7,014 nt of DNA from an uncultured Collinsella sp. Its GTDB lineage: Bacteria > Actinomycetota > Coriobacteriia > Coriobacteriales > Coriobacteriaceae. The position numbers were made by a program, and so were the translations under genes. The notes under the pieces are model-generated. The model was not told the DNA's origin. It did no database searches and saw only the letters and a program-made list of their open reading frames with translations. The stretch covers positions 1 to 7,014 of the forward strand of contig URBA01000077.1 in NCBI GenBank assembly GCA_900545905.1, written 5' to 3'. Of the stretch, positions 5,258-7,014 are shown one piece after another. Positions within the stretch are counted from its first letter, which is position 1. Every line of letters begins with the position of its first letter.

Positions 5258-5337
5258 AACACTTCAATTGCCGTCAAATAGGGGCCCAGGTCGTGCGTTT
5301 GCCGTGCGCTGATGGCCGCGAGGGGCGAGAAACCCCA

Positions 5338-5343
5338 TATAAC
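5338..5343 (+). promoter_or_regulatory. Possible -10 box of guaA
   Basis: TATAAC matches TATAAT at 5 of 6 positions, 74 bp before the guaA ATG, in an AT-rich patch within GC-rich sequence. No convincing -35 box is found at 16-18 bp. A start near 5350 would put the leader hairpin in the mRNA. Confidence 0.35.
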
Positions 5344-5377
5344 GTGTACACTATGGAGGTTATTTTCGTTCATTCAC

Positions 5378-5417
5378 GCGGGTGGGCACCGGCTCCCCGC
5401 CAACAAGAGGGGGAACC
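5378..5417 (+). promoter_or_regulatory. guaA leader: hairpin with an alternative fold over the ribosome binding site
   Basis: GCGGG (5378-5382) pairs with CCCGC (5396-5400), and with a bulged T the inner GGG (5384-5386) can pair with CTC (5393-5395). The 3' strand GGCTCCCC (5391-5398) can instead pair with GGGGAACC (5410-5417), which includes the ribosome binding site, with one mismatch. The two folds exclude each other. No known riboswitch consensus is recognised here; in particular there is no purine-riboswitch core. Confidence 0.35.
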
Positions 5418-7014
5418 ATGGATCAAAAGGCTTCCGCAAAGGTCCTCGTACTCGACTTTGGTGCGCAGTACGGTCAGCTCATTGCCCGTCGCGTCCGCGA
5501 CCTCAACGTGTATTCCGAGATCGTCCCCTGCGACATCTCGGCCGACGAGATTCGCGAGATGAACGCCTCTGCGCTCATCCTTTCCGGCGGCCCGGCTTCT
5601 GTGTATGCCGAGGACGCTCCGTCCATCGATCCTGCCATTTTTGACCTGGGCCTTCCCGTCCTGGGCTTCTGCTACGGCCATCAGATCACGGCCGTGACGC
5701 TCGGCGGCAAGGTCGGCCACTCCGAGGTGGGCGAGTACGGCCGCGCCACCATCACGCGCACGGCCGGCGCCAAGCTCTTTAACTCCACGCCCATGGAGCA
5801 GACCGTGTGGATGAGCCATCGCGACGCCGTTTCCGAGGTGCCCGAGGGCTTTACCGTTACCGCCAGCACCGACGTGTGTCCGGTTGCCGCCATGGAGTGC
5901 GTCGAGCGCAAGATTTTCACCACGCAGTTCCACCCCGAGGTCAAGCACTCCGAGTACGGTCAGCAGCTGCTGAGCAATTTCCTGTTTGAGATCTGCGGCC
6001 TGGAGCCCAACTGGAGCATGGACAACCTGGTCGAGACCATGACGGCCGAGTTCCGCGAGAAGGTCGGTGACGACCGCGTGATTCTGGCCCTGTCCGGCGG
6101 CGTCGACTCCTCCGTCGTGGCTGCACTGGGCGCTCGCGCCGTGGGCAAGCAGATGACCTGTGTGTTCATCAACCACGGCCTGCTGCGCAAGGGCGAGCCC
6201 GAGCAGGTGGAGGAGGTCTTCACCAAGCAGTTCGATGTCGACTTTATCCACGTCCACGCCGAGGACCGTTATGCCGAGCTTCTGGCCGGCGTGACCGAGC
6301 CCGAGGAGAAGCGCCGTATCATCGGCACGCAGTTCTGGAAAGAGTTCTTCGCCGTGGCGCAGCAGCTCGAGATCGATGGCAGGCCGGTCAAGTACCTGGC
6401 TCAGGGCACCATCTACCCCGACATCATCGAGTCCGGCGCTCGCAAGACGGGCGGCAAGACGGCCACCATCAAGAGCCATCACAACCTGATCCCGTTCCCC
6501 GAGGGCGTGCACTTCGACCTTATTGAGCCGCTCGACCACTTCTTTAAGGACGAGGTCCGCGCGCTTGGTCTGGCGCTCGGCCTGCCGGGCCACATCGTGT
6601 TTCGTCAGCCCTTCCCGGGCCCGGGCCTGGCCATCCGCATCATCGGTGCAGTCGACAAGGAGAAGCTCGAGATCCTCAAGAACGCCGACGCTATCGTGCG
6701 CGAGGAACTCGACGCCTACAACCAGCGTCTGTTTGAGCAGACCGGCGAGCGCAACTCCGAGCACAGCTGCTGGCAGTACTTTGCGGTCCTGCCCGACATT
6801 AAGTCCGTCGGTGTTATGGGCGACGAGCGCACCTACCAGCGCCCGATCATCCTGCGTGCCGTTGAGTCCAGCGATGCCATGACCGCCGACTGGGCCAAGC
6901 TGCCCTACGACGTGCTTGCCCGCATCTCCGGCCGCATCGTTGCCGAGGTCCCCGGCGCCAACCGCGTCTGCTACGACATCACGTCCAAGCCGCCCGCGAC
7001 CATCGAGTGGGAGT
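5418..7014 (+). CDS. guaA: GMP synthase (glutamine-hydrolysing), complete except last two bases of stop
   Basis: This 532-residue protein makes GMP from XMP, ATP and glutamine in the last step of guanine nucleotide synthesis. The class I glutamine amidotransferase domain (about 8-195) has GFCYGHQ with nucleophile Cys85, and QFHPEV with His172 and Glu174 of the triad. The ATP pyrophosphatase domain (about 205-400) has the P-loop ALSGGVDSS (224-232), GTIYPDIIESG (330-340), and the XMP-site strand RQPFPGPGLAIR (396-407). The C-terminal dimerisation domain ends in KPPATIEWE, the conserved GuaA terminus. The following single T at 7014 must be the first base of the stop, so no coding sequence is lost. 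The ATG at 5418 is preceded by GAGGGGG (5407-5413) with a 4-nt spacer. The frame is unbroken throughout. It is divergent from ansA; GuaA consumes glutamine and AnsA releases ammonia, but a functional link is not implied. Confidence 0.97.
   Translation, partial: MDQKASAKVLVLDFGAQYGQLIARRVRDLNVYSEIVPCDISADEIREMNASALILSGGPASVYAEDAPSIDPAIFDLGLPVLGFCYGHQITAVTLGGKVGHSEVGEYGRATITRTAGAKLFNSTPMEQTVWMSHRDAVSEVPEGFTVTASTDVCPVAAMECVERKIFTTQFHPEVKHSEYGQQLLSNFLFEICGLEPNWSMDNLVETMTAEFREKVGDDRVILALSGGVDSSVVAALGARAVGKQMTCVFINHGLLRKGEPEQVEEVFTKQFDVDFIHVHAEDRYAELLAGVTEPEEKRRIIGTQFWKEFFAVAQQLEIDGRPVKYLAQGTIYPDIIESGARKTGGKTATIKSHHNLIPFPEGVHFDLIEPLDHFFKDEVRALGLALGLPGHIVFRQPFPGPGLAIRIIGAVDKEKLEILKNADAIVREELDAYNQRLFEQTGERNSEHSCWQYFAVLPDIKSVGVMGDERTYQRPIILRAVESSDAMTADWAKLPYDVLARISGRIVAEVPGANRVCYDITSKPPATIEWE

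Noticed and set aside
5281..5417. Purine (guanine) or ZTP riboswitch upstream of guaA
   Set aside because: The conserved core sequences of these classes were looked for by eye and are not present; only simple competing hairpins are seen.
5353..5562. Possible leader peptide frame starting with ATG at 5353 and overlapping guaA
   Set aside because: The ATG has no ribosome binding site before it, and the frame runs far into guaA instead of ending in the leader. The GGAGG at 5355-5359 has no suitable start codon after it.
5370..6764. A 464-residue minus-strand open frame antisense to guaA
   Set aside because: Same cause: third-position GC bias in guaA removes stops on the other strand. The product shows no recognisable motif.
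1..7014. CRISPR array, tRNA, rRNA, insertion sequence or prophage attachment site
   Set aside because: No regularly spaced repeats, cloverleaf, rRNA sequence, transposase or integrase, or flanking direct repeats were seen.

Overview
The window reads as ordinary chromosome from a high-GC Gram-positive anaerobe. The best guess is a gut actinobacterium of class Coriobacteriia (Collinsella-like). This rests on the GC-rich codon use (Arg almost all CGC/CGT in the core genes), an orphan multi-[4Fe-4S] protein, and the style of GuaA and YchF. It is an inference from pattern memory, not from a search.

Layout, left to right. (1) The C-terminal part of a glycerol dehydrogenase (GldA-like) is cut by the left edge, and a weak stem-loop follows its stop. 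(2) A 417-residue protein carries four predicted [4Fe-4S] motifs and a cysteine-bearing centre of unknown function. (3) A very strong GC-rich hairpin (1862-1905) abuts the promoter of ychF, an OLA1-type P-loop ATPase/GTPase. A small DUF1648-like membrane protein follows it in the same transcript. A good intrinsic terminator (3468-3521) for this pair lies inside the coding region of the gene on the opposite strand. (4) An accessory-looking pair comes next: a minus-strand 129-residue protein resembling a reduced HAD hydrolase fold without the usual catalytic motifs, and a divergent 71-residue XRE regulator. They are separated by a perfect 26-bp palindrome with TATAGT boxes on both strands. The regulator's codon use differs from that of the core genes. 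(5) ansA (type I L-asparaginase, minus strand) and guaA (GMP synthase, plus strand) diverge from a 267-bp gap. This gap holds an interrupted inverted repeat over the probable ansA -35 box and a structured guaA leader. guaA is complete to its last codon; the window ends on the first base of its stop codon.

Most genes are independent housekeeping or metabolic units rather than one pathway: glycerol oxidation, electron transfer, translation-associated NTPase, asparagine breakdown and GMP synthesis. The least explained unit is the HAD-like/XRE divergent pair with its palindrome (about 3430-4111). It looks like a self-contained, autoregulated two-gene module. The other points worth a second look are RNA-scale structures in the gaps and the central domain of the iron-sulfur protein.
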